Assembly (NCBI GenBank): GCA_001795535.1
Contig: MGPK01000061.1
Coordinates: 50,227-106,156, forward strand
Origin: Deltaproteobacteria bacterium GWA2_54_12
GTDB lineage: Bacteria > Desulfobacterota > GWC2-55-46
DNA: 55,930 nucleotides
Direction: 5' to 3'
Shown here: positions 18,358 through 30,300 of the stretch, one piece after another
Position numbering within the stretch: the stretch's first letter is position 1
How the letters are laid out: each line of letters opens with the position of its first letter
Made by a program: the position numbers and the translations under genes
The notes under the pieces: model-generated
What the model was told of the DNA's origin: nothing
The model's database searches: none
The model's input: the letters and a program-made list of their open reading frames with translations, nothing else

Positions 18358-19059
18358 TCAACCCTTTGAAGTTATCCTGATGACCATCGTCCTTGGCATC
18401 CCGTCTGGCGGAGGCGAACTAATCTGCACTTTGCCTACGGAGTCCCTGACCGCCTCGTCGATCTTATGATCGCCTGATGAGCCGACTATCTTGAAATCGA
18501 CAACCGCGCCGTTCCCGTCCACGCTGACTCTTGCAATGACCTGGTGATTCCCCTTGGGGATGCCGCCCTCTTCATCGAGACGCTTCCTGACCTTTTTTCT
18601 GATTTCAGATTCGACTATCTGGGAATACTCGGCGAATCTGGTAAGCAGCGTAAGCTTTCCCAGGCCTCCGCCATCTCCAGCCAGAAGGCTTCTGCCGCCT
18701 TTTTTCCCGACAAGCCCGAAGGCGTCAGAGCCTGCCGCACCCTCGGCGTCAACGCCAAGCTTGTCCCCGGCCGGGGCGTCGTCCTGCTCCGCCGAAGGGG
18801 CTTCCGGCTCGGCCGCTTCCTGCTCAGGCGCGATGATCTCCTCTTTCTGGATTTCCTCGATCTTCGGCTCCGGCGGCTTTTCCACAGGAGGCGGCGGCGG
18901 GGGCTTCAGCAAAGTCACGACCGTAAAGGAATTCCTTTTCCGTGGACTTTTCTCTGACAGGACCGACTTCACGAAATAAACGCCCGCGCCGAGAACGGCC
19001 ACCATCACAATTACAAGGCCCCAGGGCACCTTGGATTTTCTGGCTTTATTTTCCGGCAT
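18358..19059 (-). CDS. tonB: TonB-family energy transducer
   Basis: A 233-residue protein. One N-terminal membrane helix (VPWGLVIVMVAVLGAGVYFV) is followed by a Pro-rich spacer (KPPPPPPVEKPPEPKIEE) and an acidic linker. A C-terminal TonB domain follows, with VIARVSVDGNGAVVDFKIVG and IDEAVRDSVGKVQISSPPPDG. It would transmit proton-motive force from ExbB/ExbD to an outer-membrane partner. No classical TonB-dependent receptor with a plug domain is encoded in the window, so the partner may be the adjacent porin or the TPS system. The ATG at 19059 is preferred; a GTG at 19086 overlaps the exbD stop. Confidence 0.85.
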   Translation of the reverse strand: MPENKARKSKVPWGLVIVMVAVLGAGVYFVKSVLSEKSPRKRNSFTVVTLLKPPPPPPVEKPPEPKIEEIQKEEIIAPEQEAAEPEAPSAEQDDAPAGDKLGVDAEGAAGSDAFGLVGKKGGRSLLAGDGGGLGKLTLLTRFAEYSQIVESEIRKKVRKRLDEEGGIPKGNHQVIARVSVDGNGAVVDFKIVGSSGDHKIDEAVRDSVGKVQISSPPPDGMPRTMVIRITSKG

Positions 19060-19082
19060 TTCCCGGCCCTTCCCCTGCGAGG

Positions 19083-19499
19083 TCACTTGACGAGCTTCTG
19101 CGTCACCAGCGCAAGCTGGGATATCTCGAGCCTCTGGAGCAGATCGAGGACTTCGATGACTCCCTTGTAGGCGATCTTCTCGTCTCCCCTCACAACGACA
19201 GGGAAATCCGGGTCAGCGGCCTTAAACTGCCGGAGCCTCTCTTCGAGTTCAGCCATAGTCACGGGGAAGCTGTCGAGATACATGGTGCCTTCGGCGGTTA
19301 TGGTGATGGCCTTCGTGGTTGACTTGACCTTGCCGACGGCGGCGCTCGCCTTCGGCAGGTTTACGCTTATGCCCTGCACCGAGGCCGTTACAACTATCAT
19401 GAAGACCAGCAGGAGGTTCCATGCCAGGTCAAGCATCGGCACGACATTTATATCCGTGTGCACCTCATGCTCGTCATAGGGGTTTTTCCTACGGCGCAT
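19083..19499 (-). CDS. exbD: ExbD/TolR biopolymer transport protein
   Basis: A 138-residue protein with the cytoplasmic N-terminus MRRRKNPYDEHEVHTDINVV. A single membrane helix carries PMLDLAWNLLLVFMIV, whose Asp is the proton-relay residue of ExbD/TolR. A periplasmic domain follows. It overlaps the exbB-like gene by 11 nt and the tonB frame by a GTGA junction, so the three are translationally coupled. Confidence 0.9.
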   Translation of the reverse strand: MRRRKNPYDEHEVHTDINVVPMLDLAWNLLLVFMIVVTASVQGISVNLPKASAAVGKVKSTTKAITITAEGTMYLDSFPVTMAELEERLRQFKAADPDFPVVVRGDEKIAYKGVIEVLDLLQRLEISQLALVTQKLVK

Positions 19500-21291
19500 C
19501 TGTCTTCACCTCTTCGAGCTTGAGTATAAAATCGTCGATGAAGACATTCAGGTCCGCGTTCATGTCCTTCATCTGCCCGGTCAGAAAACTGCTCGCGAAC
19601 AGGGCCGGTATCGCCACGACCAGGCCGGCCATGGTGCAGGCAAGCGCCGAGGCTACGCCGGGCGCTATCGCGGAAAGGTTCGCTTCCCCGCTTTCGGCAA
19701 GGCTGGCAAAGGTGTTCATGACGCCCCAGACAGTGCCGAGGAGTCCGAGGAAAGGCCCGCCAGCCACGCACATGTTCATGATGAACATGCCTGCCGACAG
19801 CCTCCTGCTCTGGTACATGGCCTCTTTTTCCACAGCGGCCCGAAAGCCGTTCATCGCCCTGTCGGAGAGGCCGTCGCCTTTCAGGAGCGTCTCGCCTTTT
19901 CTATTCAGCCATGCCTTGAGCTCCTCGCACCCGCTCCGGTAAACACCGTAAAACGATGACCCTTGGAAATCCGACTTTTTCTCAAAAAGCTCCATCGGGT
20001 CGTCAATGCGCTTGAAAGACTCGGAGAAGCTCTCATTTGTCTTTCTGGCCTCCCGCAGCATCGTGAACTTCTGTTTGAATACGAACGCCGCTAAAATACC
20101 CATGACCAGCAGGATGCCGATGATAAGCCATCCGTCAAGGGTAATGGTTTTCGCGATAACCTTCATCAGATGGATGGTGAGAGACTCTTCGCCCCCGCCG
20201 CCGGACTCTGCCTCCATGTAGGACACAAGCGACCCTTCAGACCCCTGGCTCTCGTACGCCTGTTTTATCCAGCTCGCCCCTCTGGCTGTGTTCGACAACT
20301 GGACTTCGTCTATGTCTCCCCGGAACGCGCCGGCGATGGTCATATCCCCGGCGGGAGCCGGGACAGTCCCGATGAACTTGTTCGAGGCGGCCTCAGTGCC
20401 GTCTATATAGACAGTGACGCGTTCCCCCGGGGCCACTGCGACTGCCAGATGGTGCCACTGTCCGGGCGTTAAGGCCGCGGTTTTTGGAGTGGTCATTGTC
20501 TGGCCGGAGATCAGACTCAGGTAAGGCTTCGCGTCGTCGATGCCGACGACAATGGACTGCTTCGCGTCTGCCCATGAAAACAGCTGCGAGTTGCCGGTTG
20601 CCTGGCCGGGGCGGACCCAGGCCGAGAAGGTGAATCCCTTGGAAAAATCGAGTGAGGCCGGGGCTGGAACCGTCATCTGCCCACCGGCCGCGCCAAAACT
20701 CGCGCCGTATCCGGCAACTGACGAGACGATATCTCCTGAAAAAGCGGACGCGTGGTTGCCGTAGGCTGTCGAGTCTTTGGGCGAGCCTTCCTCCTCACCG
20801 AAATGAAAGACCGCGATATGGTTCACGTCATAGGTGCCGCCGGAGTCCTGGCCTGACGCAGCCGAACTGTTCCCGTAATACATCCAGACATAATCTTTCT
20901 TATCCCCGCCGGTTATGTTGGGCGCCTTCACCCAGACGAGAGCTATCTCCTCTGAGGGGTCGAACTTCTCAATGTGGTACTTGAGCGGCGTCTTGTCATC
21001 GGCTGCAAGAAATCTCAGGTCAGAGCCGTCTTCATTCGCGTCCGGGAAGCTGAAGTTGCCGGTATGCAGGCGTATGAGCACCGGTATGTCAGCGAGGTTT
21101 TCACCTATATCCGCGCCTTCAGTCGAGGCGTCGAGATCAACCTGCATCCTCTGCTGCCATTTGCCGTCCCACCATGCGTGGGCTTCAGGGACAACCAGCA
21201 CAGCGATGATAAACGTCAGCGCTGCCACTACCGCCGGGATTCTGCTCATAAAACGCCAAACTGATAATTGGCCTCTCACTTCTTTTTTCAC
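19489..21291 (-). CDS. ExbB/TolQ proton channel fused to DUF2341 and LamG-like domains
   Basis: A 600-residue fusion. A signal peptide ends at AHA (residue 39). Residues about 40-150 resemble DUF2341 (WWDGKWQQRMQVDLD, YVWMYYGNSSAASG). Residues about 155-345 resemble a LamG/concanavalin-like lectin fold (FTFSAWVRPGQ, GQWHHLAVAVAPGERVTVYI). A membrane helix at 387-405 precedes the MotA/TolQ/ExbB core at about 430-590, with GGPFLGLLGTVWGVMNTF and the ASALACTMAGLVVAIPAL helix. The channel core would use proton flow with ExbD, while a carbohydrate-binding-like region lies in the periplasm. The GTG at 21291 follows AGGAGG at 13 nt, slightly far; an ATG at 21249 is the alternative. Confidence 0.85.
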   Translation of the reverse strand: MKKEVRGQLSVWRFMSRIPAVVAALTFIIAVLVVPEAHAWWDGKWQQRMQVDLDASTEGADIGENLADIPVLIRLHTGNFSFPDANEDGSDLRFLAADDKTPLKYHIEKFDPSEEIALVWVKAPNITGGDKKDYVWMYYGNSSAASGQDSGGTYDVNHIAVFHFGEEEGSPKDSTAYGNHASAFSGDIVSSVAGYGASFGAAGGQMTVPAPASLDFSKGFTFSAWVRPGQATGNSQLFSWADAKQSIVVGIDDAKPYLSLISGQTMTTPKTAALTPGQWHHLAVAVAPGERVTVYIDGTEAASNKFIGTVPAPAGDMTIAGAFRGDIDEVQLSNTARGASWIKQAYESQGSEGSLVSYMEAESGGGGEESLTIHLMKVIAKTITLDGWLIIGILLVMGILAAFVFKQKFTMLREARKTNESFSESFKRIDDPMELFEKKSDFQGSSFYGVYRSGCEELKAWLNRKGETLLKGDGLSDRAMNGFRAAVEKEAMYQSRRLSAGMFIMNMCVAGGPFLGLLGTVWGVMNTFASLAESGEANLSAIAPGVASALACTMAGLVVAIPALFASSFLTGQMKDMNADLNVFIDDFILKLEEVKTDAP

Positions 21292-21309
21292 GGTATTCTT
21301 TGATCCTCC

Positions 21310-24300
21310 TTACTCGTCTTGAACGAAATCAATGACCTTCACGTCCAGCCATTTTGTTATGATATCCTCGACCAACTGTGACGCGTTGGCCTGATTGGAA
21401 GCCATGGCAGCCGCGTTCTGGGACAACTGCGAGGTCCCGGCTGCTGCCGCGCCAGCGCCTGAGAGGCTCCCGAGGCCCACGGCCCCGGAAGCCGCCTGCG
21501 GCATGCCTACTACGGAGCCGACAGTGGCGCTTATGTTCGCGGCGTTGGCCACCTGCTGCGCCCCTATGAAGATGTTCCTGCCAGAGACCCCGGCCTCGCC
21601 GGCGTCTATCATCCTCGCGTGCAGGTAGGAGTCGCCTTCCAGCGGGGCCTCACGGGGACCCACCAGCCCGTCCGGGTCATAGGTCACGGCACGGATGCCG
21701 CTGCCCACGGCAGGAGGCTCGAATTTAATAACCCACTCGCCACGGTCCCCTTTGTCTGGATCCCATACATAGGTATGGGCTTCAGCGTTGATCTGTGTCT
21801 TCGACCCTCTGCCTGCGTTTATGTCCCCGCTGTCGCTCCATACGCTGATGTCGCCGCCGAAGAATGTTATGACCCGGGACTCATTAACATCAATATCCCC
21901 TGCGGCGAAGATGTTTATGCCTCCGCCCTCCGCAGTAAATATGCCTGTCTTCTGACGGGCTTTCTCGCTGATAAGCGTGCTTTTACCCACATTCACCCTG
22001 CCGCTGGCGAGGATGAAGATGTCGCTTTTACCGTAGTTCGTGCTGATCTGCGACCGGGTCATGTCGATATTGCCATCGCCAGACGGCGGACCGAGAACTG
22101 AGATGATATCCCTTGCCGCGGAATACTGTCCTTCGTATGAGCCGTGGTCTTTTATCGCGGCGCGGAGTCCATCAAAGAAAGACGTGGCATCCGTAAATGT
22201 CAGATCTCTTGAATACCCGGCAGCCACAAGGACGGAGCTTCCCCTTGAGTCCAGGGCCGGGTTGTATTCATTGCCCTTTGATTGGACGCCGTCTGAATTA
22301 CCCAGATCAATGGAGCCGCCAGCCTGGACGAGCAATGCTCCGGGGCCGGCCTGCCGAAACCCGAGCGTTTTAGTCGAACCGTAGCCAAAGGAGATGTCCC
22401 TGCCTGAGCGGACCTTCGAGACATCCGAGGCGGCGATGTTCTGGCCGAAGTAATAAATGTCCTTTATGTCCCTGCCAGCCGAGATATCGGCCTTCTTGGG
22501 CAGATAGAGGCTGAGCCCTGTGATGTCGCGGCCTGCCCTCAACTCAACAGCCGTTTCGTCCTTCCCATGGAGCGGGATATGCTCTCCAGCAGCCTCGACA
22601 AACACCGCGTCGTGCGCCGGGTTGGTTGAAAACAGGTTCGGGTAACTGCCGGTAATGTTCGAAAAACGCACTCCGTAAACCCCGGCCGGGTCAATATCCG
22701 AAAGGAATATCGCGTGGCCTTCGATGTCGCCCCCGGCGGAGAGCCTCAGGCCGCCAGTAGAAGACGGCGCGAGGGCGAACTGGTTATTGAGCAGGATGTC
22801 TCCATCGGCCTCGACCTCAACGGTAGCTGGCAGGATGCGGGCGAAGTCGCTGGCGCTTGTCGCGTACTCGCTCGCGCCCTCGATCGTGACATCTCCGCCC
22901 GCTCTGAGGCTCAGGCTTGTTGCCCCGGCATAGGTAAGCTTCCACTGCTGCTTTTCTAACGCTTTTGCATGGGTCACGGTTGGGTTGAGCACCGCGCCGA
23001 GGCCTATAAACCCCTGGGCGCTCGCGTTTATGCGGCTGTCATGAGCCTCGATGACCTGCTCTGTTATGAATTCATCCACCGCGCCCAGGTTGCCCATCGC
23101 GTGGATCTCGGCCAGGCCATTCTTGTTCATGAACCTGCCTTTTATGTCCCCTCCAGCATGGATGATGAGGTCTCCACTGCCGAAGGTCCCGGCCTGTGCC
23201 ATGAAATCTGAGCCAGTGCGGACCTTGAGGCTGCCGCCGCCCATGGCGGCGAGGCCCTCAGTAGGCTTTGCAGCGTAATTCGCCCCGATAGTGACATCGG
23301 TAAATTTTCCAATTCTATAACTGTAGATGAGGGCGTCCCATGCATTGCCATTATTTGCCGTAACATAGACCCCGCCGCTATTCTTGCCGGCAAGGGTCCT
23401 GCCGACATTGAGGACGATATCCCCGCCCCCTGCATAATTCTGATATTGAGTCACGCCAGAAGGGTAATGGCCGGTCGTCCGTATGCTGCCAAGGCTGCCC
23501 GACGTATTGAGGAGGAGATCGCGGCCTGCGTTAATCGTTATATCCCCTGTCGCAGTCTGGATTGCTCCGCCGTTTACGATGAGGTCGTTCCCGGCGCTTC
23601 CATTGATGGCGCCGCTGTATGAGCCCATGGTGAAATAAAATTTGTTATTGATCATATAGTCGGGGTTCGAACCCGCTCTGAGGGTCGTGTCATTACCCGA
23701 GGCGAAGCGGATGGGGGCGGACTCAGTGTAAACCACCCTGGCAGCATCGAACGAAAGATTACCCTTACCCCGCACCGTACTCATGTAATCTGCCGCGCCG
23801 TCAGCGCCGGCGACCAGGTTGATGCCCCATGAATTCATCCCCTCGGCTGCGAATTGCCTGGGATGGTCTACGATATCGGATTTTACATTCAGGTTTTCGC
23901 CAGCCCTGAATGTCAATACGCCGGGCTCCCCGCCGAACCTGTAATCGGTCAAGTCCATTTTAGCGTTTATATTTATATCGCCCGAATTGACGACCTCTAT
24001 GCCGGGAAGGAGGTGGAAGGACGCGCCGCCTGTTGAATCTTTGAGCCTCTCTATTGCCGTATTGGCGTCATAATAATACGCGGCATCATTGAGCCACGCC
24101 GTATAATAGCCGCCTGCTGAAAAAACCGGGGCCGTGTAGGAGTAGGTCTTGACCGCCTCGGCGTAGACTGCGGAAGCGCCAGCGATTGTCCCGTCCAGGT
24201 TTATTTTGATATCATTGCCGTCGCGTCCGGCGCGCAGCCAGAGGGTCCCCCTGGCCTCTCCTGCCCCGGCCATATCGACTGTCCCGCCGGAGTTTACATT

Positions 24301-27300
24301 GACCCATCCTTCAGAGGAACTCAACACGGCCTTACCGCCGTCAGAGCTTACACTGCCTCCGGAGTTGATGTTCAAGCCGTTCATTGCGTAAAGCTCAACC
24401 GCGCTGTCCGCGCCGCCAACGGCGTTGACCTCACCGAACACATCAATGCGCCCGGACTGTCTGTCGTCAACGCCGAGCTTGACGCGCCGAGCGTTCAGGG
24501 ATTTTCCGGCGGCGATGATTATGTCGCCTGCCCGGGCCCGAAGGCCAATCGATTCGGTGAAGCCGCCTGAGGCGAGCTTGCCCGCGAGCCACGCGATGTC
24601 AGATTCTGAAAGCTGCTTCGAATCAATGGCAAAAGACCCGCCAGAGCCGCCTTGAGCCGCGCCACGGAGCTCCCCGCCAAGGGTTACGCCTCCCTTTGGA
24701 GCGCTGAGGGAGACCTCTCCTGCGTCGCCCTGTTCTCCGGCTGAAACATCTATCAAAGCCCCGTCTTCCATCACAAGGCTGCCGTTGCCCGCATCCATAG
24801 TGACCTTGCCGCCTGGGGCTGATTCAGTTCCCCTTGAGAACACCTGGCCACCGCTGCTGAGGAATATTCCGTCATCCTTCCCGTCGCCGGTAGTTGTAAA
24901 CTTGACTGTTCCGCCATTCGCCTCGACAACGCCGGACAGGTCCATCGTTTTCGCTTTGAATTCGAGAATTCCGCCCGGAACGGAAGACGCGCCAGAATCT
25001 CCCTCGCTCCTGGAGATGCTCAAGGCATTTGCGCCCGCGTCTACAAGGAAGTTCGCGGCTACATACCTTGCCGCGCCTGCGTCAGCGGCCGCGGCCACCC
25101 TTGCCGCCTTGATATTCAGGTCCGCGCTGCCGCTTTTGAGCGAACCGACCCCAGTAAATTTAAGGTCGTTCACCGCGATCAGGTTGAGCGTGGAGAAGCC
25201 GTCAAAAAGAATATCCCCGCACCCGATCGTGATGGTGCCGCCGTTGATGGTCATCACGCTGTCATTGGCAATGAGTTGTCCAGTGGCGGCGGCCCTGGAG
25301 TTGGAAAGGCCGATCAAAGGCGCCGAGACCGATACCACGGCCTTATCCTTCCCGGAGGCTATCCTCGCGGCGTCTATGGAAATACTTCTTAGCGAAGAAA
25401 GCGCGAAGTCGTCCATGAACAGCACATCAGAGCCGCTCACGATCTCTATTTCTTCAAAAGAGGCGTACCTGTCCCAGGCGCTTTTGGTGATGAACGCGCC
25501 GGGGCCCGTGCGCGTGTAGCTCTCCGGGACAAAATAGACCGCCTCTCCGCTCAGCCTCAACGCGCTGTTGTCATGCTTGATCTCCCCCTGGATGTCCTGC
25601 TCCTTCGTGTTGAAGTTAACGGCGTGAGAGGCATGGAGCACAGAGCCTTCCCGAACGACCGCTGTCCCTGTCTGCGAGTTCAGGCTTATCTCGCCTATCC
25701 CGCTCTCCGTGATGGCACTCAGAGTCGCGCCGGACTCGATCGTAATGGTCTTTCCCGCAGTAAGCGAGATGACCGGAGCTTCCAGCGTAGCCCCTTTCAT
25801 TACGGTCACTGTCTCGGTCAACCCCTCGCTGCCGAGGTTTATCTCCTGCAATCCCTTCAGGGTCTCCGCGGCCACGCTCAACTTGCCGATGAACTCTTGA
25901 ATCTCCGGCGTTAAATCGAGGGCAGTATCAAAGCTGAAGTCAGCTGGCAGCTGAGCGACCTCAGGACGCGCGAGGATATCCTTCGCGCTCAGGTTCATCT
26001 TTCCGCCAAGGTACCCATTGAGCGCTGCCGCGAGTATCCTGCCGTTCAGGATGGCAGTATTGCCCTTGACGGTCAGTTCCCCGGCGTCCCCCATGGTCAT
26101 GGTCTTTTTGGTGAAGTTCCCCTGCTTGAGGACTTCAGTTGCATTCATGACTGAATAAGCCTTTGGCCTCGCGCCGCGGATATCGGTCCCTGCCACAGTC
26201 GTGAAACCGGCGATGACCGGGTGGCCGTCCCTGCTAGAGAGCTTCTGACCGGCGGCTATGTTGATATTCTGCTCCTCAAGAACGACGGCTCCAGGCAGGA
26301 AGGCGTATTCGGATGGCAGGATGGAATATTCACCCGCGCTCAAACCGCCACCTTCTTCCAGGTAAACAGAGCTGCCCGGCAACTGGACAGAACGGTCGCT
26401 CATGACAACCAGACGGTTGCCCTTGGTCAGAGGGTCAACCGAACCCTCGACTCCCGGCTGGAACAGGTACGAAAAGACCGCCCCCCCGCCTGAGATGTCT
26501 ATCGTCGCCCCGTCGCGGGCGATAACCTCTGGGGCGTCGATCGTGACGGACCCGGCGGTCATCTCCATGGGCTCGTACGCGTGCGTGAGCTTGTCTTTTA
26601 TGATCCACTCGCCGTCCTCGTTAATCTCTCCGAGTTTGACCGAGGCGTTCCCGGCAATGGTCACCACGCCTCCGTCTCCGAGGTAGACGCGGCTGTCGGG
26701 ACCTGTGCCCTTGAGGGCGGCCGAGCCCATGGGAGCGGCCAGCGTGCCGAGGACCTCAATCCCTTTCCGTGCTTCTACCTTAAGGCTGCCTGCGGCGGAA
26801 TAGATCGGGCCGCCAACAGGCGCGCTGGCCGGAAGTACGCTCACCTTGCCTGAAGTGGACCTGATCGTATAATCAGAGCGGACCGTTGGATATACGCGGT
26901 CTGCCTTGAGGAGAAGGTCGCCGGCAACGGCCAGCTGCCCGGCCCAGGCCTTGGCCTCTGAGTCGTACCTGTCGGTAAGCCGCATATCGCGGCCAGATTC
27001 GAGGCGGACATCCCTGAAGCCGCTCAAGTTGACTTTTCCGGTGACATCGAACCAGCCCGTGCTCGAAAAGGTAAGCTTCCCTTCGCCAGGCGTTGCCGAT
27101 CCGCCTTCCTTACTATTTGTTGTATTCGATAGAGTTATCCACGGCGACCTCAAGGTTATGCTTTCCTGCCCGCTGCCGGCTATCTCGAGCGCATCGAGGG
27201 TAAGACTGCGTCCTAAAGTCTCATCCATGCTGCCGCTGAACAAGAGGGTCCTGGCGCTTCTGAGCGTCAGGTCGTCAAAACCGGCCTCGACGATCTTTTC

Positions 27301-30300
27301 AATATCCTCGGCACCGACCTCCATAGTCCCCATCTTGTCCGTGCTGCTCACGGTAAGGGCTGCGCCCCGGAGCCCGGCCAGCTTCTTTTCAGCCTGGAAA
27401 CTGCCGTCAAGGGTGAGGCTGCCTGAATAGGAAAGGGAAAGGGTCCCCGGAGCGCCTGCTTCGGTATAGGTGATGACCCTTCCAGCCGACAAGACCTTGT
27501 TCCTTACAGGGTCGGACCCGGAGATGTCTACGAGAGAGCCGCTCTCCAGAAGGATATTGCCGCTGGTCGCCGTCAGCGTAACCTTTCCAGCGTCCATGGG
27601 CGTATGATTGTGAGAAAAGCCGGGTATCACCTGTTTGAGTTCAGGACGGTTGTAGCCCTTGGCCAGTATCTGTCCGCTTTCCTTGATGACCAGGTCTGAA
27701 TATTCTCCTGTGCCTGCGGTGAGGTTTATCTCCCCTGCCGGAGCCTCAAGTGTGCCGCCCATTGTCAAAGCGCCAGCCGCGCTCAGGACGATCTTTCCTT
27801 GCGGGTTCATTCTTACCTGAGCACCCTCGGATACTGACAACCCCGCGCTGCTGTTGGCTGCGACAATATTTTTATCCTGCCACTGAAACATCTTCCCTGC
27901 TTCAGCCTTGAAGAATGTTTGTCCGGCCTGGAAGGCCATATCAGAGCTGAGGCGGATGAGGTCATCGCGGCCCGGCAAGGCCTCTATCGTCATGCCCGGG
28001 ACGCTCCCGGGCAAGTTGCCGCGCCGGAGTACCTCTGGTATGGGCGTCTTGAGCCTCACAAGGGAGGGGCTGATCTTGACGGATTGGCCGATATTGACGC
28101 CGTTGAAGCTGTTCACCTCTATCCTGGTAAAGCCGGTATCAGCGAAACGGTCCCCGGCAATGACAAGCTTGCCCTTCAGTTCATCCGGCACCGGCGTGCC
28201 AGCGGCGAAGTCGACGGGCCATACGGCAGTCTCATTGACGATCTCTACATTGCCTGCATGGAGGATTATCTCCCCTCCCTTTATCTTCCCCTGGCTGTCG
28301 GGGAGCGCATAGCCACGGAGGTCGCCGTCGAGCCTGATCGACTCTCCCCTTATTGCCAGGGTACCGGCGTTGCCTCCGGTTATCTTCCTTTTAGTGTCGA
28401 TCTGGTAGCCGCCGCTGACATCGAGGACAGCGCCGTCCTGTATGAATACGCCATTGTTTTTGGGAACGGTCTCATCATGGAGGGTTATGCTGCCACCCTG
28501 GACCTGCCCTGAGGTCATCGCCGCGCCGGAGATTTTTCCTGCGGCCGAGTTGTCGACCCTTTCCCCTGAAACGTCAAGACGGCTCCCCCGTGACAGGAAG
28601 ACCCCTTCTGAAGCCGCGCCGCCAGCGGCAGTCAGAGTGATCGCGCCTGAGCGCGCGATGACCTCGCCGGAGTGCTCGATAAACCCGGCCCTGGCTTCAA
28701 AAACGCCGCCGGCTACCAGGTCGATCCTGGTGTTGCTTTCAGTCGCTATTTTCTTGTCAGCGTAGAGTTTCAAGGTCCCCAGACCGGCCTTGTTAAGGAC
28801 ATCAGCCGATATTACGGTCCGCTGTCCGGTCAATTCCGTATCTGGGCCGAAGCCCTCAGGCAAAGGCGATATTTCCCGTGCCACTGTGATTGCTGAATCT
28901 CCTCCTGAACCCGAATAAAGATTCATCACAAGCGTTCCGGCTTCAGGCGCCTCGGTCCCCCTGGCCACGGAAAGCTCCCTGGCCGCCTCGTCATTCAATG
29001 TCCTTCTGGTCTGAAAAAAACCCCTGGTCGCGGATGCTTTGATCTGTCCGTCGAATACGGCCGCTTTCGCATTGAGCGTGAGAGTGCCCGCGTTGCCGCC
29101 CTTTGTGTAGCCAGTCATGGCGCCCTTGAGCGGCGTTGCTCCGCCGTAATAGACGCCCGTGTACCTGTCAGTTACTCCGAACTTCTCGTGCGTCCTCTCG
29201 TAGCTCCCCATTATCCCATCATATTTCAGGTCAGCTGGTGCGTTGCTGATATCGTAGATCTTCGCACCCGAAACCAGCTTTGTCGTGTCGAGAAAACCTT
29301 TGCTGTAGCGTACTGCGCCGCCTGATATGTCAATGACAGAGCCCTGTTTGGCTATTATCTGTTCGGCGGTAATGGTTATCAGTCCGCCGTTCATGGCTTT
29401 TTCCAGCGCTGTTTTCTGCCCGGTAAGGAGCGCTCCGGAGATATCTCCGATGGAAGAGCCTGTGAGTGCGTTAGCGGTTACGGCCTCCCCCTTCAGAACG
29501 CCGTCCTTCTGCGAGTACGCATCCCTGAGCTCCACGCTGTTGAGCGTTGCGTCAACCGCGTTTTTTGAAGCTGACTCGTCGCTCCAGACGCCGCCAGCGT
29601 TGACGCGGCTGCCTGTTTCAAGAAAAACCCGCTCTCTGGCGTCAATCGTAATCACCCCTGACGGCGCGGCTATGGAACCTCTGTGTTCCACGACGGCTGG
29701 CGGCGTGCCGGTTGAGACACTCTGTATCCCGTCCTTGTCTCCAAGAACCGTCTGCAGTCCGCCAATCCAGACCTTTCCGCCGGAGAAGACAAACGAGTTG
29801 TCTACCTTTTCGGACGAAACCGACACGGGCGACTCTGTTACGCTGTCCTCGCCCGTGCTTATCCTGTCGGTCGCGCGCAACTCGATATTGCCGTTCTGCT
29901 TGACGGCGGTCACCGCGCGTATGAGCCCTTCCTGGTTCACGACGCGGCCGTACATCCCGACCCAGCCGAAGTCCGAGGACATCCTTGCGCCTTCACTGTT
30001 CCATGCCTCGCCAAGGCCGTTTTTCAGGTTGACTATGAGCCCTTCCCTCTCGTTTCCCTTAGGCGGGTTGAGGAGTTCCAGCTCAGTTGCCGCCGCAAGG
30101 CCTATCTGCCCCAGCGGGGCATCTATTACGCCGTAGTTTTCCACATGGGGGCCGAGGAGGAAGACATAGCCTCCGCTGCCGGCCCTTATCTCGCCGTGGT
30201 TGGAGACAACGGCGTCGGGGGTATACGCCAGTTCAACGTCAAGATTGAACTTCAGGAGATTGTCCATGAAGTCGCTGTCCCTGAGGTTCATGGCGGAGGC

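Noticed and set aside
24785-30136. Several 170-270 codon plus-strand frames within the haemagglutinin gene
   Set aside because: Low-complexity Ser/Pro/Leu-rich shadows of the repetitive tpsA gene.
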